DNA of 64,000 nt from Branchiostoma floridae (taxonomy: Eukaryota > Chordata > Leptocardii > Amphioxiformes > Branchiostomatidae), in NCBI RefSeq assembly GCF_000003815.2, contig NC_049988.1:5062689-5126688 (forward strand), given 5' to 3'. The translations under genes were made by a program, and so were the position numbers. The notes below the pieces were generated by a model. The model saw only the letters and a program-made list of their open reading frames with translations, was not told where the DNA came from and searched no databases. Positions 12,475 to 23,934 of this stretch are shown here, piece by piece (position 1 is the stretch's first letter; each line of letters begins with the position of its first letter).

Positions 12475-13015
12475 GGCCCTGAAATCCTCATAGAACTAGC
12501 CAAAGAAAAATGCTATATGCCTTCTTTCTTGATTCACTGATTGCAGTCGTTTGAGGAGTGTAGTCGTGGTAAGGGCATTATAATTTGAGTCATACTGATA
12601 GCGGGAGGCCCTGCATGGCACTACCTTCTTGGTTGGCAGGAGTGTCCGGTTTCTGAAATGCAGTCGATGCACGTGTATACTAGTATAGCAGGATGCATGT
12701 ATCTGTGACAGGTTTTCCACTGCATTTTGTTGCATGCATGGCCGTTGCATACATGCCCAGGAGAAGAACGAAATGAAGAAAGTAGTTTGGGCACTCTTGT
12801 ACCACATACCAACTGTAGGGCCCTACTGCAAAGTCAGCTTGTGCAGAGTCTCCTATACCGTATATGTACCCTGCTTCACACGTGCATCCTGCCCACCAAC
12901 TAAGTAACTTGCTATGCTATCCTTCCCAAAACAACTGTACTCCATCAGAGTAATTTTCAGCAAAGAAGGCATAGCATTTTTCTTTGGCCATTTCTGCATG
13001 CCCCAATAGGGCCGT
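12475..13015. mobile_element. MITE with GCCAAAGAAAAATGCTAT inverted repeats
   Basis: A block TAGCCAAAGAAAAATGCTAT near 12497 is repeated in inverse orientation near 12965-12990 (ATAGCATTTTTCTTTGGCCA). Outer ends GGGCCCTG and AATAGGGCC add to the symmetry. About 540 bp, no coding motif. Confidence 0.65.
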
Positions 13016-13019
13016 ATTT

Positions 13020-14160
13020 GACCAAGGTGTTCAGAATAGAACAGGGCATTCTATTTGATCGATATGGCATTTGACTGGACTACATGTACTCTACTTCCAT
13101 TCTGAACCTAAACATTTTTTACACGTTTAGTGTACAGGTATGCAGCGCTACCTTGATTACCAGTACTAGTGCACAATACTCCCAGTTGGTATTCCCTCCA
13201 TAGTACTAGTGATGTTGTGGTTTACCCCTAAAGCATCCCGCCAACAGTATTTATTATGTCACACGCTCGTAACAATGTTTCTGCCTCGACGCTCACCTTC
13301 TGCCAGTGATAATAAACGAGGCACCTTGCCAGCAGTGCTGGTAGCGGTGCCATAATTTCGTGATTAACTTACGGGCGGGCCGCCGGCATGACACCAGCGT
13401 CTGCACGCATCCTTTTTCCATTTACCACCACTTCTGCTCTGTAACCAAAACAACCTGACTGGGAGAAGAGCACGCCCATTATGCTGAATTGCAGCCATAT
13501 ATTTATGAAAGAAATGATCACAATCTTCACATGGTGGAGTCAGAAGGACTTAGCTCAGCACTTAGCCTAGCATGGTTTATCGTACACGGAACCATTTGTT
13601 ACTACTTTAAGTACCCCAGTAGCTATCTCCAAACCAACAGTGGAGAATGAAACTGCGGATTCAGCGGCAATATTTATTATTCAGTGGCAACATACCCTTG
13701 ACTGCCCAGACAATTAAATCGACTTCAATGAAGTAAAACGTTACAAACAACAATATTGATGTAAACTATCACGCATTAACAGCTCACTATGGAGTTATTC
13801 AAATATTTAGAAAATAATGTTAGTATTCTATTCTATTATAGAAAAGTCTGCTTTACACCTGCAATAACTCTTGCGTTACCAGTTTGGGTATATCGTGTTT
13901 GACAGCATTTCATGTTTGTGATCTAGTGTGTGTGGTGGGGGGTGGCGGTGTTGATGTAGCCTGTCAATTTCATAGAATGATTGACAGATTGCTGAAGGGT
14001 TGATTGACAGCTGTGAAGGACAAGAACATTTTGTTTCATTACCTCTCACTTTAATGATAGTTGTGGATATAGATGCAGCATGGCCTGTCTACTAGTACAT
14101 AACAGAATGATAGGCTTTAGAAGGTAGCTGTAGATTTGACAGTTGTGACAAACCAGAACA
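13020..14160. other. Non-coding; beginning of the GALNT-like first intron
   Basis: This follows the splice donor at 14168 on the minus strand. No further GALNT exon, RNA gene or repeat shared within the window was detected. Confidence 0.4.
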
Positions 14161-14168
14161 CTACTTAC

Positions 14169-14337
14169 CGACACTGAGGATGCTGTTGATGCCTTTCTTG
14201 ATGGGTCCTGGTCCAGGTTTTCCTTTTTCACACTGAGTGTCGCACTCGGAGTAATACAGTATCAACATCACGTCCAGCATGAACCAAACCATCGACGTGG
14301 CCACAATCACCTTACAGTAAGCTAATCTTCGAGCCAT
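14169..14337 (-). CDS. GALNT1/13: First coding exon of a GALNT1/13-like polypeptide N-acetylgalactosaminyltransferase
   Basis: The family starts mucin-type O-glycosylation by moving GalNAc from UDP-GalNAc to Ser/Thr in the Golgi. The ATG at 14337-14335 opens 56 codons starting MARRLAYCKVIVATSMVWFM and ending near GPIKKGINSILSVG, followed by donor GGTAAGT (phase 1). This has the type II membrane layout of the family: short basic N-terminus, one transmembrane helix (about residues 7-28, ending MLILYY), then SEC and a Lys/Pro-rich stem. The N-terminal pattern (AYCKV..ATS..W..LD...LLY.SEC) is that of GALNT1 and GALNT13. No catalytic-domain exon was found downstream (below 14168), so the first intron is longer than 14 kb or exits the window. 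Family assignment is firm; orthology to 1 versus 13 is not resolvable here. Confidence 0.9.
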
Positions 14338-15200
14338 TTTGATATTTCTTTCCCGAATACTGAGATAACCAAAAGTAACTGTGACGTTTGTAGGAGAACA
14401 GCCGCCCGTTTGCTACCGGAAACGTTGAGAGAAAGTTTGCGGTGAGAAAGCTCGAATGCCCCGCGGAGAGCTGAGGGTGGGCTCGGTACAACAACTCACC
14501 CTCCCGTCACTCTTACAGTACGCACGGCTGGGCCTCCATCGCGTATAAATACTGAGACGACAAGGTACAGTTTGACGATTCCCAGACTTCCTAGAAACGC
14601 CCTCACTTCTCGCAATTTCTGTCTCGTAAAAATGGGATCTCTCAAATCCGGAAGAGAAATTCTGGGCGGCCCGCTGGATTACGTTTTGCTGGGATCGAGC
14701 CCACACGTTGTTCGGCAAAGCCAGAATAATTCTCCAGCCAGGGACCCAGTTCTCGGACACCTACGTTCTGATTCACGAGACGTCTTGCAGAATGTTTCCC
14801 AACAAAGTGTTCCGCTCATAACAAGTTGACAAACTTGAAGACTCCCGCCCATACACTTACGAAGTTGCGGTTGTCGCACTACACATTGGGTTCTCTTGCC
14901 AGTTGTTTTCGCATAGACCAACCTCCTTACGAATCGCCAGAGTTAAGACAATACGGCGAGGAAATCTCTCGCTAAGAGTCCTGTCTGATTCTCACTAAGT
15001 TCTTCGCATGTTGGCTGAGTTTAGAGGGGTTTTGTGAGCCCAGCAGAAGAGATTATTTCAGCTTACGTGGCCGGCGGGTGAACTCCTCCAACTTGCAGAC
15101 AGGAAACAAGATGGCGGAAATGGTCATTAGCATATATCCCGGCATGCTCTCTTGCCTTTCAAAAAGATTTCCCGCGAAACTTCCACGTGTGCAGTGGGGA
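14338..15200 (-). promoter_or_regulatory. Probable promoter / 5' UTR region of the GALNT-like gene
   Basis: Upstream of the GALNT ATG the sequence becomes richer in CpG and GC than its surroundings. It holds GCGTATAAATACTG near 14540 and, at 15108, AAGATGGCGGAAATGG, which looks like a YY1 site fused to an ETS-like CGGAAAT on the plus strand. Such motifs typically mark transcription starts. A 33-codon frame starts at 15111 (plus) and ends within 15111-15212. A start site cannot be fixed by eye; a bidirectional promoter is possible. Confidence 0.4.
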
Positions 15201-15559
15201 TTTAAACTATAACTGTGAATTTAAATTGGACATTTCCGTTGTGCCATTGGGAAAGGCACTTTAGGCAAATTTCCTCACTTCACTCGGGCTCCTAAAGAAG
15301 TGACATGAGTTTTAGCCGCCCGAGCGGCTAGGTTTGGAATTGCCGGGGCATTTTTTTTTTTAATTTCCGAAGAGGATAAATCAAGAAAGGAATAACGGAT
15401 TTCATGATTTTCGGAATGTAGGTAGCTTAGACCATAAATTACAAAATGAAATATTAATTATGCAAAAAGGACATTTGCATAATTAATCGAAATATGTATT
15501 TTTATATATTTTTTCGATGTAGCTCTTGTCCCTAATTTTGGATTTGTAAGTACATAACA

Positions 15560-16310
15560 TCCCAACTCAGACTCTTTGCTGATGACTGTCTCGTTTACCG
15601 CCGCATAGTCCGTGACGAAGACCATTATGCCCTCCAAACTGACCTAGATAATCTTTGTATGTAACAGTCAGCATCCGTACCTAGGTGTCATTCTCACCCA
15701 CAATCTTAGGTGGAAGCCACATATCAATGACATTACAGCCAAAGCCAACAGCACCTTGGGGTTTGTCCGACGCAACTTAAGGGGGGCAAGTAAAGAGGTA
15801 AGAGCTAAGGCTTACACTTCCCTAGTCCGCCCTAAGTTAGAATACTCTTCTTCAGTCTGGGACCCCCACAAACTCAAACACGCACAAACAAACTGCCTTG
15901 AGGAGAAGCTGGAATCAGTCCAGCGTAGGGCTGCCAGGTTTGTCACAGGCAACTACAAACAATCAACCAGCAACACATCACTACAACAATCACTTGGCTG
16001 GCCTACCCTACCACAGAGAAGACAACAAGCACGACTTACACTCATGTACAAGGCAGTCAACAATCTCATTGCAATACCTATCCACAGCATACTTACACAA
16101 AACAACAACATTACAAGAGGTCACAACCAGCGTTTCCACATCTTAACATGCAAAACCGAAACACACAGGGCAAGTTACTTCCCCCGCACAGTTATAGAGT
16201 GGAATAGCCTGCCTGAACATCTGGTATATGCCACTTCCGTAGAACATTTCAAAGCCGGGGTAGCCAAGTATTATGGCTACCCTAGCTCTACCCAGCTGTA
16301 AGACCGAGTT
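15560..16310 (+). pseudogene. 5'-truncated non-LTR retrotransposon reverse transcriptase
   Basis: The frame near 15562 gives QLRLFADDCLVYRRI, containing the FADD catalytic box of reverse transcriptase. A stop near 15660 follows. From about 15675 the sequence resumes with PYLGVILTHNLRWKPHI, the LGV..D..L.W..H thumb-region signature, and continues open to 16301. Features there include SLVRPKLEYSSSVWDP, QRRAARFV and FPRTVIEWNSLP, all typical of Jockey/CR1-type RT C-termini. The segment between FADD and LGV is shortened, so the copy has an internal deletion plus 5' truncation. Confidence 0.88.
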
Positions 16311-16540
16311 ATGCCCTAGCAACTTGTACAGCACAGCACTGTTATTTTTGTCTGTTGAATGAATACGTTTTTTCACTATTTTTGTCTCACCACCACCGGT
16401 TTGCTAAGGCATCCTCACTCCCCTGGGCACAAAGTCCCGCGCTCATGTATTTTGGGGCTTACCGATTCAACAAAATGACACAGGCAGAGTAGAGGGGAGT
16501 TGGTATAAGTAAGCAGATGCATTCTTAATATTGTTGTTTA

Positions 16541-17071
16541 GGCCACAGCAAGTAATTTTTATGGATGACATCCGCGCGCTCATTAATTTTCGCCTGATTT
16601 CAGAAAAAAAAAACAAGATTTTTTTTCTTCTTAAGCGTAGGCCGGATAGACGAAAATGGGTAAAGGTTGTGTTGTAACCTAATCATTGAATGTAGAATTG
16701 ACACTAGAGACTCTGTAGCATTGACTGTAGTTGCAGAGGTGCAACTTGATAGATAGATGTAAAAGTGGCACAGCTATGGAAGCTATGAGTGTAGTTGCCA
16801 ACATGGTTAATGATACTAGTCTACCATACTAGGGTCACTTTAACTACATTGGTGCACTTCTTAAATACAGGAATGAATGTCTTGTTATCTGTGATGCCAT
16901 ATTTTGTCACTTCAAGTCTTGTTACAACATCTATTTTGAAAATTTGCCATCTTGTTTTTTTTTTGCCCATCTTGTTTTTATTGCCCATCTTGTTTTTTTT
17001 CGCCCTATCTTATTATTTTTGCAGTCTGCAGAGGATGTCATCCATAAAATTTACTTGCTGTGGCCTTACAT
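16541..17071. mobile_element. MITE with GGCCACAGCAAGTAA termini, copy 1
   Basis: Left GGCCACAGCAAGTAATTTTT and ATGGATGACATCC; right GGATGTCATCCATAAAATTT and CTTGCTGTGGCC, truncated by the gap. The interior matches 47485-47994 over blocks such as AAATACAGGAATGAATG. Other family members are at 40611-41073 and 56523-56886. Non-coding. Confidence 0.85.
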
Positions 17072-17171
17072 NNNNNNNNNNNNNNNNNNNNNNNNNNNNN
17101 NNNNNNNNNNNNNNNNNNNNNNNNNNNNNNNNNNNNNNNNNNNNNNNNNNNNNNNNNNNNNNNNNNNNNNN
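17072..17171. other. Assembly gap (100 N)
   Basis: A run of exactly 100 undetermined bases, a conventional size for a gap of unknown length. It begins just past the right terminus of the MITE at 16541. Confidence 0.99.
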
Positions 17172-17424
17172 GTATGGTTACGTAGGCCTAACACCTAAGG
17201 CGCCAACTTGTCTGACCGCCACCTTGACATTCACTCGCCTGTATGCTTCAACCATGATATATAATCCCCATAACTAGGAAGCCATATATATGACAATATC
17301 TAGGCTATATATAGGCTTCGCTACTATTCAAGGTAAAACATGACGAGTAAAACAGACTCATTCCCATCAGCACATGACTGTATACAAAGCAAGACCATTG
17401 GAAAGGACAACATATACAAAAACT

Positions 17425-17502
17425 GCAGCAGTTCAAGTAAGGTCACAGACCAGGGGGCCAGAGAGACGCACAGACATACCTCCATTTTTCATGGAGGTAA
17501 TA
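17425..17502 (+). repeat. Interspersed repeat family C, short fragment
   Basis: Contains GGTCACAGACCAGGGGGCCA followed at once by the terminal palindrome ACCTCCATTTTTCATGGAGG. The middle of the repeat is deleted. Confidence 0.6.
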
Positions 17503-18433
17503 AACGTTACTCCGGTCGGAACAAGCATGTCGGTCGATATGAACATAACAATGTTTTCCGAGGAGAGGGATTTAACCTTAGATTGGATGCTTCGAAACCT
17601 AATTGAGCTGTCAACTGCAATTATTGTCAAATGTCGTGACTTGAATGGTTTATTCGTGTGTGTATGTGTGTTTTGTTTTTTTTCGTTATAAGAACCCAAG
17701 ACGGTGGTTTTCAGCGTCCATTTCCCATCCGCAAGGATTGTTTTGACTCTTTTTGGAGAAAGATCTATGGTTGATTGAGGCTATCGATAAATGGACTTTC
17801 ACCTTGGGTGAAAACCGTTTCATTTAATGTTTTGTTTCATCTATTTTATCATTCTGCTTACACGCACTCACGTACACACTAGCAATCCATTCAGGTCAAA
17901 GCTCGACATCCACTGAAGGGGATGGGAGTACACGCGTACGCCTTACCCAGCCTTAAAGGTGGGTTTACACTTGCGTATATTTTCAAGTGCGCGTGAGTTC
18001 CGCATGAAATTTTGTCAATACGCGGCCGAACGCCCAACATTTGGAATTTTTTTGGAATCAATTAAATTGTACGTCGAGCCCATCTGGCGTTTGAATTACG
18101 ACTTCAGCGTTTTCATTTCGCATGAGATGCGTATGATTGCAACTGAAATGCGCAACAAAATTTTCCGTAATGCGAATAGATTCGTATGGGGTACGTATGT
18201 TGGGCGTTTTCCGGACGCACACAACGTCTACCGACCGCATGCCTGACGCACCTGGTGCTAACTGCATTCCAAACGCATTTCAGGTGTGTCAGAGGAACAG
18301 TTTGTGTTACATATACTTTTGTTTGCGAGCATTGCCAATAGAGTATTTTTGTTAGAGGAACCCTTTGTACTACGTATGTCTTTGTTTGCAGGCAGTGCAA
18401 GTAGAACATTGACAAGTAAACAGTGAAGAGGTT

Positions 18434-18648
18434 NNNNNNNNNNNNNNNNNNNNNNNNNNNNNNNNNNNNNNNNNNNNNNNNNNNNNNNNNNNNNNNNNNN
18501 NNNNNNNNNNNNNNNNNNNNNNNNNNNNNNNNNNNNNNNNNNNNNNNNNNNNNNNNNNNNNNNNNNNNNNNNNNNNNNNNNNNNNNNNNNNNNNNNNNNN
18601 NNNNNNNNNNNNNNNNNNNNNNNNNNNNNNNNNNNNNNNNNNNNNNNN
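18434..18648. other. Assembly gap (215 N)
   Basis: The gap lies inside copy 1 of the 2 kb element. The flanks GAAGAGGTT and AAATTAAACAATTATG occur in copy 2 separated by 213 bp (25993-26205), so the missing sequence can be predicted from it. Confidence 0.99.
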
Positions 18649-18799
18649 AAATTAAACAATTATGAAACCTTACGCCCTCTTTCAAAGTTGTAATATGTCT
18701 CTATATTGCACCTTTATATCATGCGGTTCTACACACACAAAAAAGTGCCATTATCAGCAAATTAAGTCAAATATCTGTTACACAAAATGGCACGTGTGT

Positions 18800-19430
18800 C
18801 ACACAAATTGACCCAGTGCTTGAGCAGGTTCCTCTACATCTTCCCGTCCCTGGAGGCTCTGTTGGGACCAGTGTCCTGCATTCATGGTGTCCTGCAAGTT
18901 GTGACCATCTCTCCATGCCCCCGGTACAAATTCGTCAGTCCTGGCCTGGATCTGACATCATAAACCGGAAGATTCCAAAAAATCCCTATCGACCAGAGGG
19001 TTTGTCCATTCTGTCCAGAGCTAATAGAAGACGAATATCACTTTATGGTTGTATGTCCCAAATATTCCGATATACGCAATTCTCTATACAGAAGGCTGTC
19101 ATTTTGTACACAAGGATTTATCCAAATGGACCTGAAGTGCAAATTCAAATACATAATGACATGTGACAATCCCTGCATGGCAGATATAGGAAAATATATC
19201 AAAGAAGGTTTAGACATTAGAAATTCCCCAAATGATTGTAAAAGCCTCCAATTATTGTAAGAAACTTATCCCATAATACAACTCCTGTATTAGTTAGATA
19301 AGCCTTAACTAAAGTTAAGAGGTACAAAGTATGGCATCTACATAACTACAGCTATAAGCACTGTAGTTATGTAGATGCCATACTTTGTACCTCGTACAAT
19401 TGTTGTGCAATAAAGTTATATACATCTTGA
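18800..19430 (+). pseudogene. LINE 3' end (RT C-terminus plus AATAAA tail), nested in copy 1
   Basis: One frame reads ELIEDEYHFMVVCPKYSDIR, then FKYIMTCDNPCMADIGKYIK to a stop at 19260. The 3' region ends in ACAATTGTTGTGCAATAAAG. The E-D-E-x-HF ... CP.Y motif is the C-terminal signature of LINE reverse-transcriptase ORFs. The polypeptide start is missing. Confidence 0.75.
19320..19394. repeat. Near-perfect 31 bp-arm hairpin
   Basis: AGGTACAAAGTATGGCATCT followed by ACATAACTACA is repeated as its reverse complement after a loop of about 13 bases. Copy 2 of the host element has only the right arm (26880-26910), so the left arm was gained in copy 1 or lost in copy 2. Confidence 0.8.
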
Positions 19431-19965
19431 GATGACAGAGTCAGATGCACCTTCGTATTTATTCCAAATCTGGAGTGTGCGTCGATCACGCTATCAGAAC
19501 GCGTAGTATGCGCAAAGCGATCGCAGAACGCACGGTACTAAATCGTGATCTATGTGTGCATTCGTTATACGGTCGCTCATGGTGCGTTGTGTCTGCGCTG
19601 TAAGAACGCTATGTACTCGCATTACCGCGATTTCCGCGTATTACTGCGTGTAAAGCGCAAACATGTAGCGTCTTCATAGCGCAATCGACCGACGTGGGAC
19701 CACTGTATTGCGCATCCATAACGTTTGGGGCACCAAACTGCGTACGAATGATAGTTTTGTGCATGTCCAAAACTATCAGACGAACTGGGCGTATATTTTC
19801 GTTTGCCTGCGTACGTGAAACTTTCTAAAGACGATTCAGATGCGATAGAGGTGCGACTTGTGCGTGCGGCCGCGTATTGAAGAAATTAGTCAAAATGTCG
19901 AAAAATGTCAAAACGGAACTCATGCGGCATGAAAATATACGCAGATGTAAACCCACCTTTATTAA

Positions 19966-20275
19966 AGGTGGGTTCACACGTGCGTATATTTTCAAGTCCG
20001 TTTGAGGTCCGTACGGAAGTCTTAGCCTCTACCAGGCTCCACGTGGCATTGGAAAAAATAGTAGAAATTAGACAAACATATTGTAAGACAGATAACATGT
20101 GAAACGAGTTAGCTGGGTCACAAACCTTACTCCTCGGCCAACTAACTAACTCGTTTGGCATGTTTCTGTATATATCTGTCCAATTTCTAGTCCAAGTCCT
20201 GTGGAGCCTGGTCGAGACTAAGACCTCCAAACGGACCTCAAACGGACTTGAGTATATATACGCACGTGTACACCT
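19966..20275. mobile_element. 310 bp fold-back MITE, AGGTGGGTTCACAC family
   Basis: Left AGGTGGGTTCACACGTGCGT and TCAAGTCCGTTTGAGGTCCG; right CGGACCTCAAACGGACTTGA and TATACGCACGTGTACACCT. The whole element folds back, with ACTAACTCGTTTGGCATGTT near the centre. Flanking 3 bp TAA occurs on both sides (19963-19965 and 20276-20278), a target duplication as made by PIF/Harbinger-type transposases. Relatives: 27648-27915, 43605-44803, 57018-57326. Confidence 0.85.
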
Positions 20276-20324
20276 TAACGTCCTGTCCGAGGGACTGTAG
20301 TCATTCTCGGTAACGTGCATGTCC

Positions 20325-20405
20325 TGTGAGCGACGCAACCGGAGTCGAATTCACGGCCTCTAGCTGCAGAGGCACGGCCGCTAACCACGGAGACTACACA
20401 CGCTA
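20325..20405 (-). repeat. tRNA-derived (SINE or tRNA pseudogene) segment
   Basis: On the minus strand, GTGGTTAGCGGCCGTGCC resembles a polymerase III A box and, about 30 bp on, GTGAATTCGACTCCGGTTGC resembles a B box. The arms do not fold as an intact tRNA, so it is a derived sequence. Confidence 0.5.
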
Positions 20406-21810
20406 CTGGGACAAGCTTGGCAAGTTGCAAAGTTATTGACATCCCCCCCCGCCAACCCTGTAGATGTTCCTGAACTCAGAAGAAGGCGATGGCGGATACC
20501 ATCCATCCATGTCAACCGTCCTATACTATAGCCGTGTGTAGATAATCTTACCAACTACACTCTGACATGTAATAGATTACAAGATTCCACTAAACCGAAC
20601 CAAAGAGACGGGCAATTTTTCCATTCCACCTTTTGCGATCATGAATCAGTAATTATGTAGATGTATCATTATCATCTGGAATGACTCTTACCTGAGTATT
20701 CCAGACGCTTCGCATTTATCGTGTGTGCTGATTTTAAACTAATAGATATATAATGACCACATCACTTTTAATAGTTTTAGATGTAATGCAATTTCACCAG
20801 CACAATTCAGGCTATTAGCGCTAGCCGGCAAAGTTGTGTAATAAATAAAGTTTACAGTTGGTCTAGTTGGGCATGCCAGGTTCTTACAGCTTGCTAAGTT
20901 TGCAAGTGTTCTCAGAATAGCAAGAATATTCTGGCCGGATACAAGACAACTTAAGTATAAAAGATGTGGTTTAATGAGCTTTTTCGAAGCGGATTTCAAT
21001 TATTCGCTTTGGGACGTCTTAGAAATCTCATTCTCCTACGCAGATTTGAACCCGCACCTTTAGAAGAACTGCTTAGTCCGTAAATACAGAGGAGTTTCTG
21101 GGACGCGGGTTCATCTGAGAAGGCTAGTTAAATCCATTAAAACCACAGCGGGCGACCTGCTGACTGTAGAGTATAGACCATGGCGTGGGAGCAGCCGAGG
21201 CTAAGTCTAGGAAACCGTGCTGAAGCTAAGACCCTCCAGGCATAAGACATCGGCATAAAAACCTTGCCGCGATTTGATCCCCCCTCCCCACAAGCTGTGC
21301 CAAAGCCCATAGAAGACCGCGAAGGAGGATAACTAAGACCGAGCGACGTGTGGCACTTCTAGCGGGGGCGTCCCTACAATGATATGCTTTAGATCTGTCA
21401 AGCAGGGTCATTCCACGAAGTCGTCTTTCGACCACGTTAAACACACGTTAAACAGCCTCATTACTCACTGTGTACCTACTGGCTAACAGACAGATAAAAG
21501 TGAAGACTGTCACAGCCTAAGCAATAATAAAGTCATCCATAGAAAAATGGTTGTTGCGGTTCAATGGTTTTGTGTCAGTTTTAGGTATGCGTACTGGGTC
21601 GTACTGTGTGTGTGCCTTCTATGCATCTTTATCATTATAAAGTGAACGAATGCTGATATGTATAACGTTATAGCCTCATATCACTCACTCACTCACGGCC
21701 CATAGCCTCATATCTTTTTTAAGAAAGATCTGTATAGAAATAGAATTTATAGTAATTATATTTCAGCCATACATAGTATGGTGAAATATATTGTATTCGT
21801 AATGTTTCTT
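20400..21810. other. Non-coding interval with a LINE tail and a tRNA-like remnant
   Basis: Near 20825-20860 lies GTGTAATAAATAAAGTTTAC, resembling LINE tails in this window. At about 21035-21100 the minus strand contains GTGCGGGTTCAAATCTGCG, similar to a tRNA T arm/B box but without a proper cloverleaf. No exon is supported. Confidence 0.35.
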
Positions 21811-21814
21811 CTTC

Positions 21815-22140
21815 TTTCTTTCTCCTGTCAAATCTTCAAAGTGATTCATCTCCGCCGTTTCTGGACCGAATGACCTAAAATTTAGCACAGGGGTAGCATG
21901 GGCCAATACCTTGATGCTTTTTCATATCTGCCTCTAAAATGATTTTATTGAGGTTTAAAGGTCATGTTTTGACCCAAACGGTATATTTTGGCCCCCTGTA
22001 CCCTGGTCTTACAATGGAATGGCCGGAAATTTGGTGTAGATAGGCATTAGATAGTTGGTAAAATGATCCAAGTAAAATTTTTGGCATAAACTACTTTAAA
22101 ATGCTTAGTTTCAGCACTTTTCTGAGGGTAAATTGGTTTT
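21815..22140 (+). repeat. Interspersed repeat family D, copy 2
   Basis: Blocks TTTCTTCTTCTTTCTTTCTC, GTGATTCATCTCCGCC, TGGACCGAATGACCTAAAAT and GGGCCAATACC align with 8360-8700. Non-coding. Confidence 0.7.
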
Positions 22141-22149
22141 CTTCCGGCT

Positions 22150-23340
22150 TCCTGCCGTGAACTCCAGTGACCCCACACACCTGCGCAGCCTGCTCTTTCG
22201 CGAGTTGATTGAATTTAATGGGGTCAGCCAATCAGCGCCGAGTAAGACGAATGCTAATTAATATTCATAAGCTGGCTTCCAATGCCGTATATACAGACAG
22301 AAACACATGCATATTACAGCCTTACAGTGGTCATACATGTGTGTGTCACCCTTTGCCCAGTTTAAAATTGTAGTTTGCGAGGATTTGGAGTTCAGACAGG
22401 GTCATTTGAGAGGTAGCGGACGGTACGCATGCATTGAACGTTAGAATACAAGTCTTTGTCGTTGAATTAATCAACATTCCGCATGGCGATATCAATCATT
22501 CTCGGCAGAGTTAACTTTAACAGGGTTAGTTGAGGCATTTGAGAGAATGTTACTTGGCGGAAAACGCGGGAAAATTGGCCAGTTTCCGTTTAGTTTGGAT
22601 ACGTAGGTTTGACAGTGGCGAATCAATATTCCGTCATAATTATTTGAACTGTAAATCTAAACAATTGGCTTACATGTGCAATTTTTATATGAATAAAGAT
22701 CAATTGGTACTAAAAGTATGTGTAACTTATTGCTCTTTGTACATAGATCAGCATTTTTTCTATAGTGGCCACATGTCTATAGTGGCAACATTTCTCTCAC
22801 TGTACTGGAAAGAAAAGTGATGTATGTTTTCCGAGCAAAGGTACTTCTAGTGTTGTTGTTGTTTTTTATTACATAAACCTTGTACATTCAAATTGTAAGT
22901 AACTTTAAACTGCCAGAGTTTTAGCCCAATAAAACACTCACATTACCAGGGTATCACCACTGACCCCCGAAAAGAAACCCTCGAACAAGGTAGAAACTCC
23001 TATCCTCCGGGTCTCGCACGCTACGAGCAGGAAATTATAACACAACACAACAAGATTACGCCCGTTGGCTGTTGCATACAAAGTAAAACAATTAAACAGT
23101 GGTATGAAGGAGGACATACTTAACAAAGAAGGAAATGAAATATATAGATAAAGCCACATCAAGTTAAGTTGTTGGTCATGGAATTTTTCAGAAAAGAAAT
23201 GATGCGAAAGACCGGTAAATTCTTTTTAAAAAATTCGAGACGTCTCCGTTTATGTAATGGCTCATACAAAACAAGAAGAAGATTCAAGTTTTCAGCTTGA
23301 AAAAACAAACACTCCTACTACACAGTACCTACTCTCCAAG
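22150..23340. other. Non-coding interval; repeat related to 2110-2290 at 22340-22500
   Basis: The stretch 22340-22500 is the second copy of the repeat listed at 2110. AGCCAATCAGCGC at about 22227 is a CCAAT-like box without an attached gene. Nothing else was recognised. Confidence 0.4.
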
Positions 23341-23369
23341 CAGAGGGTAGGTTCCGGCTGTTTTTTTAC

Positions 23370-23505
23370 CTTTTTTTTAGTCGTTTTTATCGGGCTTTCT
23401 ATTTTGTCATTTTTCTTGAAGTACGTCAGCCAGTAGGTTATGACACAGTAAGATATTTAAAAAAAATAGAAAGCCCGATAAAAACGACTAAAAAAAAAAC
23501 GTTAA
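23370..23505. repeat. Hairpin with about 36 bp arms
   Basis: TTTTTTTTAGTCGTTTTTAT then CGGGCTTTCTATTTTG is repeated inverted as AAAAATAGAAAGCCCGATAA then AAACGACTAAAAAAAA, separated by about 55 bp. Probably a short fold-back MITE. Confidence 0.8.
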
Positions 23506-23934
23506 TAAGCGTGGCAATAAAAACTATTGCCATGGCGACGGTTTTATTGTTTATAAGTATTAATGATTGTTGTTGTAAGTGTGTTGTATTTGTGTTGTAT
23601 CATTTCGCCTGGCTGTATGTATAAAGATTGTTTTATGGATGTTTCTAGAGCATTGCTGTTAACAAGAAAGGTGATCTCTTGTGACGAGTGACCTATCATA
23701 AATGTTTTTCATTGATTATACAACTGGGTTCAATTCCAGCTCTGAGTGCTTTGGCCAGAATGCATCAATTCTGTGGTATAAATGGAGGATGGGGGGGTAA
23801 CAAGCAGTATCCACTACAGGAACTCGCAGTTCTTTAAAACAAAACGTACTCAACATAAGACAAAAGTTGATCCCCTGGAATGTCGGATATGGCAATGAAT
23901 AATTTTACCAAGACTTTAAGAAAAGCTAATATAA

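Larger units (their letters stand above)
17957..19958. mobile_element. 2 kb TIR element with nested LINE fragment, copy 1
   Basis: Left end AGGTGGGTTTACACTTGCGT then ATATTTTCAAG; right end GAAAATATACGCAGATGTAA then ACCCACCT. The inverted similarity extends inward to the shared CAATACGCGGCCG. The interior carries a LINE tail (18800-19430) and a gap (18434-18648). A second copy lies at 25521-27485 in the same orientation with about 97-98% identity by eye. No transposase is seen, so it is probably non-autonomous. Confidence 0.85.

Noticed and set aside
18816-19166. 116-codon frame starting MLEQVPLHLP
   Set aside because: Wrong frame of the LINE fragment; the E-D-E-x-HF signature is in another frame of the same strand.
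21035-21110. tRNA gene on the minus strand
   Set aside because: Only a T-arm-like GGGTTCAAATC is present; D and anticodon arms do not fold.
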